A stretch of DNA of 64,000 nucleotides from Wolfiporia cocos (lineage: Eukaryota; Basidiomycota; Agaricomycetes; Polyporales; Phaeolaceae). Position 1 is the stretch's first letter. Each line of letters opens with the position of its first letter. Below are positions 20,065-31,248 of the stretch, one piece after another. Made by a program: the position numbers and the translations under genes. Under the pieces are notes generated by a model that saw only the letters and a list, made by a program, of their open reading frames with translations, had not been told where the DNA came from and did no database searches. The stretch is taken from positions 2,232,001 to 2,296,000 of the forward strand of contig JACCLO010000009.1 in the NCBI GenBank assembly GCA_029448655.1. Reading direction: 5' to 3'.

Positions 20065-21941
20065 ATGCGACCTTCGAAAAAACCCGAGTTCTTTCCCGAA
20101 AGGAACTCGTAACTCTTCTCCGATCCGGATGGAGTTAAGGTTGATAGGGGGGAGAGGGAGCCGGACTTGGCCGGTGATGGTTCTTCGGGAACCTCCTCTA
20201 TGTGCGCGGAGTGTATGATGGCCCCCACTGTTGGATCAGCGGGTACCTCCTCATCATCCGGGACAAAGTACTCGCGTACTATTTCCCGGACGTGTCGTCC
20301 TTTGCGTTTGTCTCCGCCGGCTGCCGGTGCCTTGGAGACTGTGGTTGATGTTGTTGTAGTTGTCCCGGCGGACGTGGATGGCTTCCAGAAACATTTGGTA
20401 CCTCCGGATTGGCAATTGTCGCGCTTGCAGATTGCGCATTTGTGGGGGGGAGCCCAGTAGTAGAACTTCCCTGCTTTGGTCTTTTTGAGGACCGTGCCTG
20501 GTACCGATCCCTCGGGAATCTTTTGTTCCTTTTGCCCGGACCCGCCACCGCTGGTTCCCTGTCGGGAACTGGTTTGCGAGTCCTTCGTGATAGTGTGTGA
20601 GCTCTTCCCTGAGCTCGCCATCTTCTTCTCCTCCTTCTTCCCGTCGTCGAATATACTGCCGCGTATCTCGTCACGGTAGACCTCCTTGTGGATGCTGATC
20701 GCCTGGTCCAGGTACAGTTCCCACTCGGTGGGGAGCTTCTGCCCCCAGACCTTTGCAAGGGCGAAGGCGTCTTTCACCTTTTCAGGCATGACATCCTTCA
20801 GCTTATCCATCAAGGTCGTGTTGTCGGTCTTTGCCTTCTTGGCGAGTTGCCTCAGGCGTTCCGCGTACGTGTAGAAGTTGGCCGACGCTTTCTTCCTTCC
20901 CTCCGTCCCGAAGTAGGATTCAATCTCCTTCTTCACAATTTCCTCATCCGTCTTCTTCCCATATACCCTTTCCATTTGTTCCTCGAATGCTACCCACGTG
21001 CCGAGGTCTTTCATCGGGTCGGCGGAGTCACGGATGCGTTGTTCTTGATAGTCGAACGCAGAGCCGGACAGGTGTTGCAGGGCCTGCACGATCCTTTCGC
21101 GATCGGCGGTGATACCGGCAACTCCGAAGTACATGATGCACTTGCGGAGCCACTCTCGTACCGAGACCTTGCTGCCATCGCCCGAGAATTCGGGGGGAGG
21201 CGTCGCCTTCTGCTTCATGACGATTGTTTGCCCTGTAGGGGCTGACGTGGTGGCGGGGGGTGGTGCATTCTCGAGTTTGTTGACTCGAGCGAGGAGGGCG
21301 TCGAAGTCCTGTTGTGATGGGCCGGCTGCCCGGCTGGTGCCAAACAGCCCCCCTGATGTTGTAGCGGGCGCCGTAGTTCTGGCGGCCGCTTGCTCCAGTG
21401 CCGACACATGGCTTGTGATAGCGCGTGTGTATGTTCTGAGGTCATCCATTCTCCCGAAGACCGCCTTGAACCGGGAGTCGAGCTGCCTTTTCAGGCGGAG
21501 CATCGACTCATCCGTCATATCGGCGGATGCGTTCAAGATGGGGGAGATGCCATTGTAAATGGCCTGGATTGTGTCCTGGAGGTCGGCATGAGCCTGTTCC
21601 GGGACATTCTCCAAGAGCCTGGCTTGGAGGGCCGTCTGATTCGGGTATTCGATTTCCCGAATGCGAACGTTGGGGAGCGTGACATAGCTACCGAATTCAG
21701 AGGGTAGCGTGGGGTTGGCCGGGACTACGCGTTCTGTCGTCACCGGGAATTGCTCTTCCGTGACGACGTCCCCACTTGCTCCTGTGAAGAGCGGGGGGAG
21801 AGCGCGTCTGGTCCTGATGGACTGGGGTGCTGGTGCCACTGTTCTGGCGCCAAGCGGGGGAGGTGCAGACCCTGTCGGGCCAGTCACCTGAGGACGGGTG
21901 GGGGTCTGGACGTTGGATTGGCTGGATTCAGATCCGGACAT
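20061..21941 (-). CDS. gag: Gag of element III
   Basis: An open frame of 626 residues starts at MSGSESSQSNVQTPTRP; the frame is open further upstream, but this ATG opens the Ser/Thr/Pro-rich N-terminus typical of the family. Residues about 115-190 are helical and coiled-coil-like (MLRLKRQLDSRFKAVFGRMD). The Gag core begins near ATPPPEFSGDGSKVSVREWL and continues through FEEQMERVYGKKTDEEIV. The distal basic part has a Cys cluster CAICKRDNCQSGGTKC, a CCCC arrangement rather than the usual CCHC knuckle. The end is SGFFEGRM followed by TGA. A slippery-type heptamer lies 13-19 bases before the stop. The frame is undamaged. Confidence 0.88.
   Translation of the reverse strand: MSGSESSQSNVQTPTRPQVTGPTGSAPPPLGARTVAPAPQSIRTRRALPPLFTGASGDVVTEEQFPVTTERVVPANPTLPSEFGSYVTLPNVRIREIEYPNQTALQARLLENVPEQAHADLQDTIQAIYNGISPILNASADMTDESMLRLKRQLDSRFKAVFGRMDDLRTYTRAITSHVSALEQAAARTTAPATTSGGLFGTSRAAGPSQQDFDALLARVNKLENAPPPATTSAPTGQTIVMKQKATPPPEFSGDGSKVSVREWLRKCIMYFGVAGITADRERIVQALQHLSGSAFDYQEQRIRDSADPMKDLGTWVAFEEQMERVYGKKTDEEIVKKEIESYFGTEGRKKASANFYTYAERLRQLAKKAKTDNTTLMDKLKDVMPEKVKDAFALAKVWGQKLPTEWELYLDQAISIHKEVYRDEIRGSIFDDGKKEEKKMASSGKSSHTITKDSQTSSRQGTSGGGSGQKEQKIPEGSVPGTVLKKTKAGKFYYWAPPHKCAICKRDNCQSGGTKCFWKPSTSAGTTTTTSTTVSKAPAAGGDKRKGRHVREIVREYFVPDDEEVPADPTVGAIIHSAHIEEVPEEPSPAKSGSLSPLSTLTPSGSEKSYEFLSGKNSGFFEGRM
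20079..20085 (-). promoter_or_regulatory. Candidate -1 frameshift heptamer GGGTTTT (gag-pol)
   Basis: On the minus strand the gag codons read TCG GGT TTT TTC GAA GGT CGC ATG TGA. G_GGT_TTT fits the X_XXY_YYZ slippery pattern, and a -1 slip there enters the pol frame (GGG TTT TTT CGA AGG), open through to the protease. I did not fold the downstream RNA. The homologous site in element V reads AGGTTTT (near 49028), a weaker form. Confidence 0.55.
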
Positions 21942-22118
21942 GTCTGTCGGGAAATGATAAGCGTCTTGTTCTTGTGAGAAGTTTCCTAAAAATAGAAAAA
22001 AGAAGTCTTCGGTCCATGCCATGTGTTGATGCCAGTGTGTTGATCCGATCAACCTTATCAGGTTATGATATCAGGAGTAATTATGAGCCTTATCAGGCGT
22101 CATATTGTTGTGATACTA

Positions 22119-23051
22119 CTACAACTCGGGGAATGTGTATCTAAGCCGAGATAGTCCCTTTACTGCTGCTCGTATGCTACCATTCAGGACGTTTCCATTA
22201 CGTAGGTACTTGCGAATTGCATTTGCGTCGCGTTCGATTTCCCTGAGCTCCTTATTCGAGATCCGTCCATAGAGGGTGGCCTGGAAAAAGGCATCCGAGA
22301 AGCGTCTATACTTCCGGATTTGCTCGACAACGTTTTTGCTGTCGGGTTCGTTGGCGAAGGGTGTATCTTCGTATATGATGTGGAATAGTCGGCAGAGAAT
22401 GTTGTCCGTCTGCTCCAAGATTGGGAGCATACGGAGCGCCTGCTGGTACTTCTTCCATGTGATGCAGACGCGTTCTCTGTCGGTGTCGTCGGGCAGAAGG
22501 TGGAAGTGATCGGCGACCCATTCGGGTTCGAGCCGGATCTCTTTTGCAATGTGGGCAGCTGCTTCCTTCGAAAGGACGCGGTCCTTGAGGTCAGCTGGGG
22601 GGTCTGGGTGTTGGGCTCGGTATTCCGCGGAGACTTGGTCGAGGTAGGCCTGCTCGGCAGCACTTTCTAAGCGTCGCTCGTGGGCGCGCTCAGCTCGGTA
22701 CTGCTCCGCTGCTTCCCTTAGTCTGTTGTACTCGTTGTATCGTTGTTCCAGCGCCGCTTGATTTTCCATCTGCGTGCGCTTCATCTTTGGCCTAATTTGC
22801 ATTGGCGCGTCCGGGTTCCAACTAGGACCCCGGTACTTGGTGTCTGGAATGAGGGCCTGGACCCTCTTCTTACTCCAAGGGTGGAGGTTGTCCCATCGCT
22901 CCGGTTTCCCGGTGGCGGCATTAGTAACTACAGTACTATAGGTAGGTGCCGCCTGCGACTCGTGCTCCTTCTTGGGTTGTGCGAAAAGCGGTCCTCGCTT
23001 GTACGAGTTCTGCAACCGCTTAATGGACTCCTGGTATCGGTCGGCTGGCAT
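22119..23051 (-). CDS. Extra upstream ORF of element III (unknown function)
   Basis: An intact 310-codon frame, MPADRYQESIKRLQNSYKRG, lies between the leader and Gag. I do not recognise a domain. A long, strongly charged helical segment covers about residues 90-160 (ALEQRYNEYNRLREAAEQYR, LESAAEQAYLDQVSAEYRAQ). The region WVADHFHLLPDDTDRERVCI and a helical C-terminus (NKELREIERDANAIRKYLRN) follow. Its position, length and charged-helix layout match the ORFs at 11442-12317 and 44259-45074. It stays open in a young element, which argues that it is coding. Possible roles, such as a particle component or RNA chaperone, are speculation. Confidence 0.7.
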   Translation of the reverse strand: MPADRYQESIKRLQNSYKRGPLFAQPKKEHESQAAPTYSTVVTNAATGKPERWDNLHPWSKKRVQALIPDTKYRGPSWNPDAPMQIRPKMKRTQMENQAALEQRYNEYNRLREAAEQYRAERAHERRLESAAEQAYLDQVSAEYRAQHPDPPADLKDRVLSKEAAAHIAKEIRLEPEWVADHFHLLPDDTDRERVCITWKKYQQALRMLPILEQTDNILCRLFHIIYEDTPFANEPDSKNVVEQIRKYRRFSDAFFQATLYGRISNKELREIERDANAIRKYLRNGNVLNGSIRAAVKGLSRLRYTFPEL

Positions 23052-23657
23052 GGCTATGGATAACCTAGATCAGAAAAAGATGTACTATCTAAAAATGCCG
23101 GGAACGGGCTGTTCTTGATGTCGTCCGTGTGCCTTAGTCGGTGATGACGGCGTCGTACTGGCTTCTCTCTAAGCGCAGCCGGAAGATTCTGGGAATACAA
23201 ACGGCAGGGATGACCTAATCCCGCCGGACGGTTCCATTTAGAGTATTGCACTCAGGGTGGTTAACCATGGCTTCAGCTGAGGACACCGTGGGTCGCTGCA
23301 CACCGCCTCCGTACATTAAGTCACGGGGCTGTCTTTCGACTTGGGTGCTAGCCACGGGCCTGGGCTGCCGTAAAGGCAAAGCCAGATCCTTGGGCCTGGA
23401 TCATAAGCCCTCGTCTCTGAACATGCTGGTCTGGGTATCACCCATGGGTTGGCAGCGGTTCGCGGACAGGTAACAGCGCCGCCTCTTCTCAGAGAGCAGC
23501 GCCGGCCCTTAAGCCTAGGCGTCGGCATTATCCCCCAGATCTCAACAAAACCTGTAAAAGAATGTGTGGCACACGGCGACCAGCCTAGAGCAGAAAAAGA
23601 GCAGCCACAACAACCCCAGGGCCTGGCGGCCGGGGGGTAAAGAAAGACTAGTTCTAA
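23052..23657 (-). other. Leader region of element III
   Basis: About 600 bases lie between the 5' LTR and the first ORF, starting TTAGAACTAGTCTTTC on the minus strand. TTAGAAC recurs after the element I LTR, so it is the probable primer-binding region; it does not start with the TGG expected for a tRNA 3' end. No coding sequence is recognised. Confidence 0.5.
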
Positions 23658-24197
23658 TGACGCAGACTTACTTATTGAGTGTTGAAGCGGTGTTGGACGA
23701 GTAACAAAGCTTATAAGCAGAGGTTTGATAGGCTACTAGCTTGGGGGGCTAATAGCAGTAGTCGATAGAAGAACTAGTCTGAGTCCTAAGCGACTCAGAG
23801 TACAGTATATATACATGTCTAGTAGGACCTCTAATACAGTGTGCGGGACCAACGGGACCGCAGGTAGGACTATTGATACAAGGGCAGGACCCCTGGTACT
23901 GGGTATGAGTAATATGCCGGTCGGGCATTGTCATCGTGCTGACGTGCGATGAGTAAGAACTCGTGATGAGTCTTGTGACATGAAAGTCTGTCTACGATGA
24001 AGATAAGATGACAGAGAGTTGCTATCTCAGATAGGATAAAGATAAGATCGGTAACGGGAACCGGAGCCATACATGTGACGTGTAGGTTAATACAACTATA
24101 TGAACTAGGAACTTATAGTGAGACAATTGCGTAGGAATTGTAGAACGTTAGGGAAAAATAGGGAAAAATAAGCGTTAGCTTAGGAAAATCTGTGACA
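23658..24197 (-). repeat. 5' LTR of element III (family D)
   Basis: This 540-bp copy starts TGTCACAGATTTTCCTAAGC in minus orientation. The five counted differences from the other LTR are all transitions, two of them at CpG sites. Confidence 0.92.
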
Positions 24198-24202
24198 GTT
24201 TG

Positions 24203-26120
24203 GAAGGTCACCAACACAAATTTGAAATATGGTCAGATCATCTGAACCTAACCTATCTCAAATCAGCCCAATGACTGACCCGAAGACAAGCATGATGGAG
24301 TCTTTACCTGACAAGGTTCAACTTCACAATGCTTCACAATCCGGGTAAAACAATGCTAACAGCCGACCCTCTGTCATGGAGGCCAGACCATGAGGAGGGG
24401 GTGGAACTCGATAACTGCAATCAGACTTTGTTGAAACCGGAATATTTTACGGTTCGTGTGCTAGAAGCCACACATCAAGAAGTTGCAGACGGTGACAAGG
24501 ACTTACTCCGCAAAATCCACCAAGCTCTCCTTAATGATCAAATCACTAAGGATTATAGGGAACTGCTAAAAAGCGGCCCTAAGGAGTTTGGAAAGGACCT
24601 CAAGGAATGGAATATGGAGGCTGGACTTCTCCTCAGAAGAAGAAAGGTGCATGTTCCCAAGGAACCAGCAGACCTGAGAAGAAAGGTTCTGGAGTTGCAT
24701 CACGATCACACAACTGCTGGACATTTCGGACGTTGGAAAATGTAAAAACTTCTCACACGCAACTACTAGTGGCCTGGAATGTCTAGTTACATCAAGCAAT
24801 ACGTGGAAGGCTGTGACACATATCAGCAGATAAAGAACTGCAATCAGCTTCCGCACAGACCCCTGCAACCGCTTCCAGTACCCGAAGCACCATGGGACAT
24901 GATCACAATAGATCTTATCGTTCACTTACCACCATCAGGCATCAATAAAGATTTTAATGCCATAATGGTAATAGTGGACCGACTAACCAAGCGCACATGC
25001 TTTATCCCTACCAATGACGGCCTGATGGCTAAGGAATTAGCAAACCTCTTATACCTTCAAGTATATCTGATACACGGCTTACCTAAGCAAATAATATCGG
25101 AAGAGGCCCACAATCTGCATCAGAGCTATTCAAGGGATGGTGTGAACAATTGGGTATTCAGTGATCTATGACCACCACCTATCACCTGCAAGCCGACGGC
25201 CAGACGGAAAGAATTAACCAAGTCCTAGAACAATATCTACATTGTTACATCGATGTTATTCAAAAGGACAATTGGATTTCTTACCTACCAACGGCCGAAT
25301 TTGCATACAACAATGCGGCAAGCAAGTCTACTAAGAACAGTCCATTCTTATGGAAGGCACCCCAATGCAGGACCAATTGATTTGAAACCGCCAAAACACA
25401 CGGATTTAAATCAGATTGCTTACGAAAGATGGGCAGCACAGGATCAGGCAAAGGCAGCCATGAAACTGGCAGCCGAACGCTGGACCTGGTACTATGACCA
25501 AGGAATCTTAGTCCATGCTATCTAGATCCGTTGCAGATAGTTTATCTCCGGTTACCTTTAGGGTGAAAATGGACGAACAATACAGGGCATATCACCCCGT
25601 ATTCCACACCTCTAAGCTGGTCATTCACAAGAATCCCACAATCCAGAAGAAGCCGGAACCTCAACCAGAAATGGTCGATGGTGAAGAAGAATGAGAAATC
25701 AAATCCATAGTCGACCACCGTCCTAGGGCAGGCAAAGTCGAATACCGCATCCAATGGATAGGATTTGGCATTAATGACGATTCTTGGCTTCCAGAATCGG
25801 AACTTGCCATGGCATTTGATCTTGGAATACAAGGCAAAGCACAACGTTCCTATGCAGGACCGACCGCTTCGCTGAACAGTGACGACTGGGAAGCAGATGA
25901 ATGCATCTGGCCAGACGACTGGCCCCAGTACCACGACAATCACAAGAATGAGCCAAGGCGAAAAATGGTCCGTCATCCTGATGGAGGATGGATGTCAGCT
26001 GACATAGACCAAAACACCGACCTGAAAATAGGTCCAGGTGGATGCATGCTGGAAAAGGGAACTGGTGACTCAGTCGGATTTGATCTTTTTACAGCTACTG
26101 GTGATTTTCTACCCACACAC
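24203..26120 (+). pseudogene. pol: Pol of element I, second part (RNase H end, IN, chromodomain, dUTPase start)
   Basis: The frame resumes at EGHQHKFEIW after element III. The integrase zinc-binding part (HHDHTTAGHFGRW ... CDTYQQIK) has lost a Cys. The core has TIDLIVHLPPSG and a damaged second Asp region (IISEEAHNL in place of a usual SDRG). TTYHLQADGQTERINQVLEQ gives the Glu region. A chromodomain-like segment follows after a TGA (EIKSIVDHR ... YRIQWIGFGINDDSW). The last block reads GDSVGFDLFTATGDF, dUTPase motif 1, and is cut at 26120 by a family A LTR. There are many stops and frameshifts (for example near 24742, 25110-25170 and 25377). Confidence 0.87.
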
Positions 26121-26733
26121 TGTTACAGTTATCCCGATTTTTCGAACACTGCCAGAACTCACCATTGGGCAAATACGATACAGGGACTTGTTGCACAACC
26201 AACTACTTGTGACTCTACTGGGCACATCCCCAGTTGTACTAGTGTATAGGGCATGTTTTACCTTTGGCAGTTCCAATTCTGCCCCTGTTTCATATTTATC
26301 ATTTGACTAGCTGATAGATGGCATTCAACCGCCATCATCATTTCTATCTATCATATCACTACATACCTATCAAACATTTGGTACCATACCGTAGATAGTA
26401 CCGGTGACATCTGGGACAGACTTGACCTCTGAAACCCACCGTAGTATATAAACTCATGTACTTACTGTTGAGGCTCTTCAGCTCGACCTTGTTGTACAAA
26501 CAAGAAGTCTTATACTCATTCTCAGACGCAGGAAACTACACTCAGTATTTCTCTCGAGCAACCTGAATGACTAAGTCCTCGAAGTGCACATTGACTTCTC
26601 GGACTTAGGAACTTCACCTAGGACTTGAAGGCATCTAACAAGTATTTGCCTTGCACACATCCGCTGGACTACGTGCAGAAGAATGATCTATATTCACGAC
26701 TCGAATATACGAACAGGTATTCGACCTGTAACA
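26121..26733 (+). repeat. Chimeric family A LTR at the junction of two elements
   Basis: It starts TGTTACAGTTATCCCG and ends TATTCGACCTGTAACA. The left flank (CACAC) is element I dUTPase; the right flank (TTATA CGAACC) is RT of an element II copy. The flanks do not form a target duplication, and each looks like half of a different insertion. Recombination between two family A LTRs is the simplest explanation. Confidence 0.8.
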
Positions 26734-29700
26734 TTATACGAACCTACAGTCATGTTCTTCGGGCAACACGCCAGGGACCTTTCCTGATTTTCTCAGCAGA
26801 CGAGAAGATGCATAAAGAACGAGAACAGCGAATCCCCCAGAGGTTGGTAGATAACCACCTCTTCTTGAATCCAGAAAAGTGCGCATTTGGTGTCGACCGA
26901 GTCGAATTTCTGGGGCTGGTCATTACCCCAGAAAATATTCAGATGGGCCCAGCAAAACTCAGAGGAATCAAAGAGTGGCCGACCCCCTGAAACCTCAAGG
27001 AAGCCAGATCCTTCTTAGGATTTGTGAACTTCTATCAAAAATTCATTGACCACTACTCGATGCACACAAGACCCCTGGTGGACCTCACAAAAACGGTCAC
27101 AGGGACTGGGTTCCAGTTGACGGACAAGGAACAAAAGGCGTTCAATTTCATGAAGAAGGCATTCACAACGGCCCCAGTACTGGGGACGCTGGACAAGGAG
27201 AAACTGTTCATCCTCGAAATAGATGCATCCCAGTACGCCACCGGAGTGGTACTAAAACAGACAGATGAAACAGGGAACGAACGGCCGGTGGGGTATCTCT
27301 CACAATCCCTGACACCAACAGAATGAAACTACGAAATCTACGATCGCGAACTACTCAGAATAGTCCATGCACTAGAAGAATGGTGGTACCTATTAGAAGG
27401 AGCACCACATCAGATCTTGATCCGAAGTGATCATCAGAACCTGACATACTGGAGAAGCCCACAGCACCTAAACTGGCGACAAGCAAGATAGCATCTATTC
27501 CTCTCACAGTTCGATCTGAAGCTACAGCATGTCCCAGGAAGGAAACTAGTCATGGCCAACATGCTTTCCAGGTTGTACCACCTGAATGAAAGCGAAGGGG
27601 ATGACAAGGGAATAACCATGATCCCTGACAAGCTGGTAGTACATGTGATCCAGATCCCGATCATCGATTGGATCAAGAATGTAACACAAGACTACTCACT
27701 TGATTGTTTAGGTCTTGGGATTGCTGGTTAGGCAAGATAGTATGTGCAAGTAGAGCAAGATACGTTGAGTTGTTAACTCGTAGTATGAATGCAATGAATA
27801 GAACTGAGGCAATAGCACTCAGCAAGTCCAGTATATATATATATATATGATAAATAAGACCCCTAACACTACGTATTAGGTAATACATTATCCGAATGTG
27901 TATGTACAAGTCCCCAGAGACCTAAGTAATGAGTAATACACATTAAATGGATATACCAATCAATACCGGGATATAGAAACACGGTGTAAGCCGCATGAAT
28001 AGTGTATTGTGCGCTTTGTCATTAGTAACCAAGGGCGTGACCAGTTCCCGGTCCACTGACATGTATAGGCTAACTGCTATGGACGAAATGTCCAATTGGC
28101 TAGAGACTAGACTTGTGACTTTGATGTTAACTACTAGATAAAACTGTCATTACGGGAGATAATGTGGCCATCATTCAGCTTGTATGTAACGTATAGTTAC
28201 GAACCATGATAAGCTAGTTATTGGTGTAGAAAGTCGAGAATAATTGGTAGAAATATCGGAAAAATGGTATTAATATGTAGAAATACAGAGAAATCTTGTG
28301 ACAGAACACTGGTGATTGAGATGAATCTGTGGAACAGGCTCTCCGTGCACTAAACCAAAAGGGAGAATTCCCCCCTGGAACGACGACAGATGACTGGCAG
28401 CAAACAGATGGAATATTGCTCTATAAGGGTAGAATGTACGTGCCAAAAGACGAGGGACTCCGATGGGACGTCATCTCAAAACACCACGACTCGATCCTGA
28501 CTGGACACCCTGGGATCTGGGGGACAACATTTAAAGTTAAGGAACATTTCTGGTGGCCCGACATGGGAAAAACGATCGCAGAATATGTCAAGGGCTGCGC
28601 GATCTGTCAACAGATGAAACCTGATCAAATCTGATGAAACCCACATTACAACCAATACTGACACGGGAAGATGTGCTCCCCTTCTCACAGTGTTTGGTCG
28701 ATTTTGTCACCGACCTGCCAAGAGTCGGAAAGTATGACTCGATGATGGTCATCGTTGACCACGGCCTATCCAAGGCCATCTCTCTCACCCCATGTGACAA
28801 AACGATTACGAGCGAGGGAGCAGCAGAGATATTCCATCAGAAGATTTATTCACAGTACAGCATTCCTCGAAAGATCATCTCAGACAGAGGACCACAGTTC
28901 GCATCAAAGCTCTTCAAGGAGTTATGCAAATTGCAGGGAACAGAATCGGCGATGAGCACAACTTACCACCCGCAGATGGATGGGCAAACGGAAAGAATGA
29001 ACCAACAGATAGAAGTATACCTTTGAATCTATTGCATGAATGACCCCTTTACATGGGTACAGCAACTGCTGGATGTTGAGTTTGCGCACAACACAAGGAG
29101 AATGGAAAACCGACCCACACCACTTGAAGTAATCCTGGGATACATGCCAAGAGGATTCCCAGACTACAACAGGATTGGCAACGTCCTGGCAGCGGTTGAC
29201 AGAATCAAGAAGACATGAAACATGGCATTCATCGCACACGAATTATCCCAGAAAAAAATGGCGGGACAGTTCATCAGAGAGCTGCCAAAGCTTGAGAAAG
29301 GGGATAAAGTCTGGCTCGATGCCAAAAACCTGACGATACCCTACAAATCAAACAAGCTTGCACTGAAAAGAGAAGGACCCTTCACCATCACGGAAAAGAT
29401 GGGGACTACAACATACCGATTACAGCTGCCGAATAGCTGGAAAATTCACCCCGTTTTCCATGCAGCCTTACTAAAGCCATTCAAAGAAACAGGGGTGCAC
29501 GGACCCAATTACTTGCAGCTGCTGCCAGACATTATCAAGGGACAAGAGGAATATGAAGTCGAAGCCATTGTCGCTGATAGATGGTGAGGAAAGAAACATC
29601 AGTACCTTGTCAAGTGGAAAGGCTATGCCATGGCCAACAACCCATGGGAAGATAAGGGAAACTTGGAACACTCCAAGGAGATGATAAAAGACTACCACAG

Positions 29701-29748
29701 AATGCAAGTCAGGACAACCCCAGCACTCGACAGCCGAACAGTAATAGT
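26734..29748 (+). pseudogene. pol: Pol of the element II copy
   Basis: Matches to element II begin at [11 protein letters not shown] short internal deletion right after this removes the YMDD region and rejoins at LIFSADEKMHKEREQR. RNase H ([29 protein letters not shown]), the HHCC integrase region (HHDSILTGHPGIWG, GCAICQQMKP), the integrase core (DFVTDLPRVGKYDSMMVIVD, ISDRGPQFASKL, YHPQMDGQTERMNQQIEVYL) and the chromodomain (EYEVEAIVADRW) are all readable between stops. The catalytic Asp/Asp/Glu of the integrase remain, but at least eight stops and the RT deletion make it inactive. Confidence 0.88.
27682..28303 (-). repeat. Solo LTR, family C (minus orientation)
   Basis: The 622-bp segment reads TAACACAAGACTACTC at the left and AAATCTTGTGACA at the right. 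In minus orientation it starts TGTCACAAG and ends CTTGTGTTA, as both LTRs of element V do. Flanks GAATG (27677-27681) and GAACA (28304-28308) are a weak 5-bp duplication. A short (TA)n tract lies near 27832. Confidence 0.85.
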
Positions 29749-31248
29749 ATGTCGACGACTCACCACCAACTCCCTCACCACACCGAGACCCCCCACAATG
29801 ACACATCCTGAAGGGAAGGACACCCGAGAGGTATGCCGTCGAGGAGGTACTCTCCCCAACACCTGCAGATTAGACATGCCCTCCTCTGGTACAGGGCCAA
29901 GGGACCTTTTGCTGGCCGAGCCAATGGCTGGACGGCCCTCTTCGACATCGTGCAGGACCTCACCCATATCTACAGCTCGTACACAAACATCACCGAGGAC
30001 CTCATACAAATGGAGGGGCAGATCAGAGCGCAGAGAGAGGGACTTGAGCTACTCACTGACAGACTTATCAACCAACTGGCCGCCACCACAACGGCCCAAC
30101 TAAGACACACACTCAACAACTTCGAGGATCGTGAGCACGCTACTCCCAACAGACCCGAATACATACCACGGCCTGCCTGCTTTTTCACCACCGACAAACG
30201 ACGCCAAGTTGCATGCCCGTTTGATTTTATGGAACGCAATTGAGTATTATCTCTGCTGCCTACCGAGACTCAGAGGGCCCACTGAACAGGAGCTAGAAGC
30301 CCAGCACCACGTATTTCTGGTATGGGAGGCAACAGGAGACGTGAATCACCTACACACATGGAGGGCCCTAGGACTACCCCAGCATGACAGCAAAGAGCGA
30401 ATAGCACACCACCTATTCGATGATCTCCGTCGGTGCAGAGCATTACCCATGAGAAGTTTGAGCGAGGTGCGAGGGGGCACAAACAAGACACCACCTCCCT
30501 ACCCACATGGGTGGCACAGAACCTTCACAGAGCAGTGCACCACTGGTGGTACCGGCACAATGAATATCTACAGGATATCCCTTCCTTACTGGTAGCAGTG
30601 CGACCTTCACCCGAACAACCCTGCCGACAGTGTCGCTCCCCTAGCCACTGGATCCTCGACTGCCCCGACTATATTTGCAGGGCTTGTGGGCTAAATCAAC
30701 TGGGTCATCAACAGAATGAATGCTGTCAACACTTCGTATGGCGAACTGTCACAAATCCTTATTTTCTCTATTTCTCCGTCTGCGCGCCCGTATGTGTGAT
30801 CTTATCGTAGATTAGATAGGGTTTTCCGTATCTTATCAGATGGTCAGTTGTATGTTACATAGCTAGCGTGACTTGCTACTGTAGTCGTCACCCTGTAGTT
30901 ACTGCGCACGGACCCATGCTCTAGGGTAGACATGCTCACTCTTCCATGTACATACTTATAGCGTGAGCTGAGGTCTGACCAACCTCAGTTCTACTATTCT
31001 CGATACATCGAGGGCAGCTCCCTCTTCTCTGTCCTCTCTGCATGTGCATGTGTCTGCGACCACCCACTTCTATCTTAGACTTGCTAGGCTGGGGCCATAG
31101 ACCACAAGTGCGCCAGCTGGGGGCATATATTAGGGTCCCCCACTATCGTGGGTCACACGTACATCAGTCCATGTCACGAATTCCTATGACCCTGTCCCTC
31201 AGTGGGAATGGAGACATCTACAATGAACAGGATGCAGAGGCACTTTGA
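29749..31248 (+). pseudogene. Extra 3' ORF of the element II copy (zinc knuckles)
   Basis: This is the counterpart of 41064-42125. RYSPQHLQIRHALLWYRAKG and NITEDLIQMEGQIRAQREGL are kept in one frame, LILWNAIEYYLCCLPRLRG in a second. The knuckle pair CRQCRSPSHWILDC and CRACGLNQLGHQQNEC is again in the first frame. The amino-acid changes against element II in these blocks are mostly conservative (V/I, D/N, R/Q). An early TGA, a stop after DFMERN and the family F LTR break it. Confidence 0.7.
30747..31176. repeat. Solo LTR, family F
   Basis: The 430-bp segment starts TGTCACAAATCCTTATT and ends CAGTCCATGTCA. Flanks are CGAAC (30742-30746) and CGAAT (31177-31181), one mismatch. The flanking sequence matches a continuous site in element II, confirming an insertion. 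Confidence 0.82.

Larger units (their letters stand above)
16954..24197 (-). mobile_element. Young Ty3/gypsy element III, integrase-deleted
   Basis: Two 540-bp LTRs (16954-17493 and 23658-24197) differ at five positions that I could count. They flank a minus-strand internal region with the extra ORF, Gag and Pol. The perfect duplication GTTTG (16949-16953 and 24198-24202) marks insertion into the RNase H region of element I. An internal deletion has removed the integrase, the chromodomain and most of the dUTPase. The near-identical LTRs indicate recent insertion, so a relative must have supplied or once encoded the missing functions. Confidence 0.93.
9856..26120 (+). mobile_element. Decayed Ty3/gypsy element I (5' LTR to truncated dUTPase)
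   Basis: The order is 5' LTR, leader, extra upstream ORF, Gag, then Pol (PR, RT, RNase H, IN, chromodomain, start of dUTPase). The element is interrupted by a solo LTR (13411-13990) and by element III (16954-24197). It carries many stops and frameshifts and ends abruptly after dUTPase motif 1, where a family A LTR starts at 26121. The domain order matches element V, its closest relative here. Confidence 0.85.

Noticed and set aside
20279..20758. A 159-codon minus-strand frame within element III
   Set aside because: It is out of frame with the intact Gag and low in complexity.
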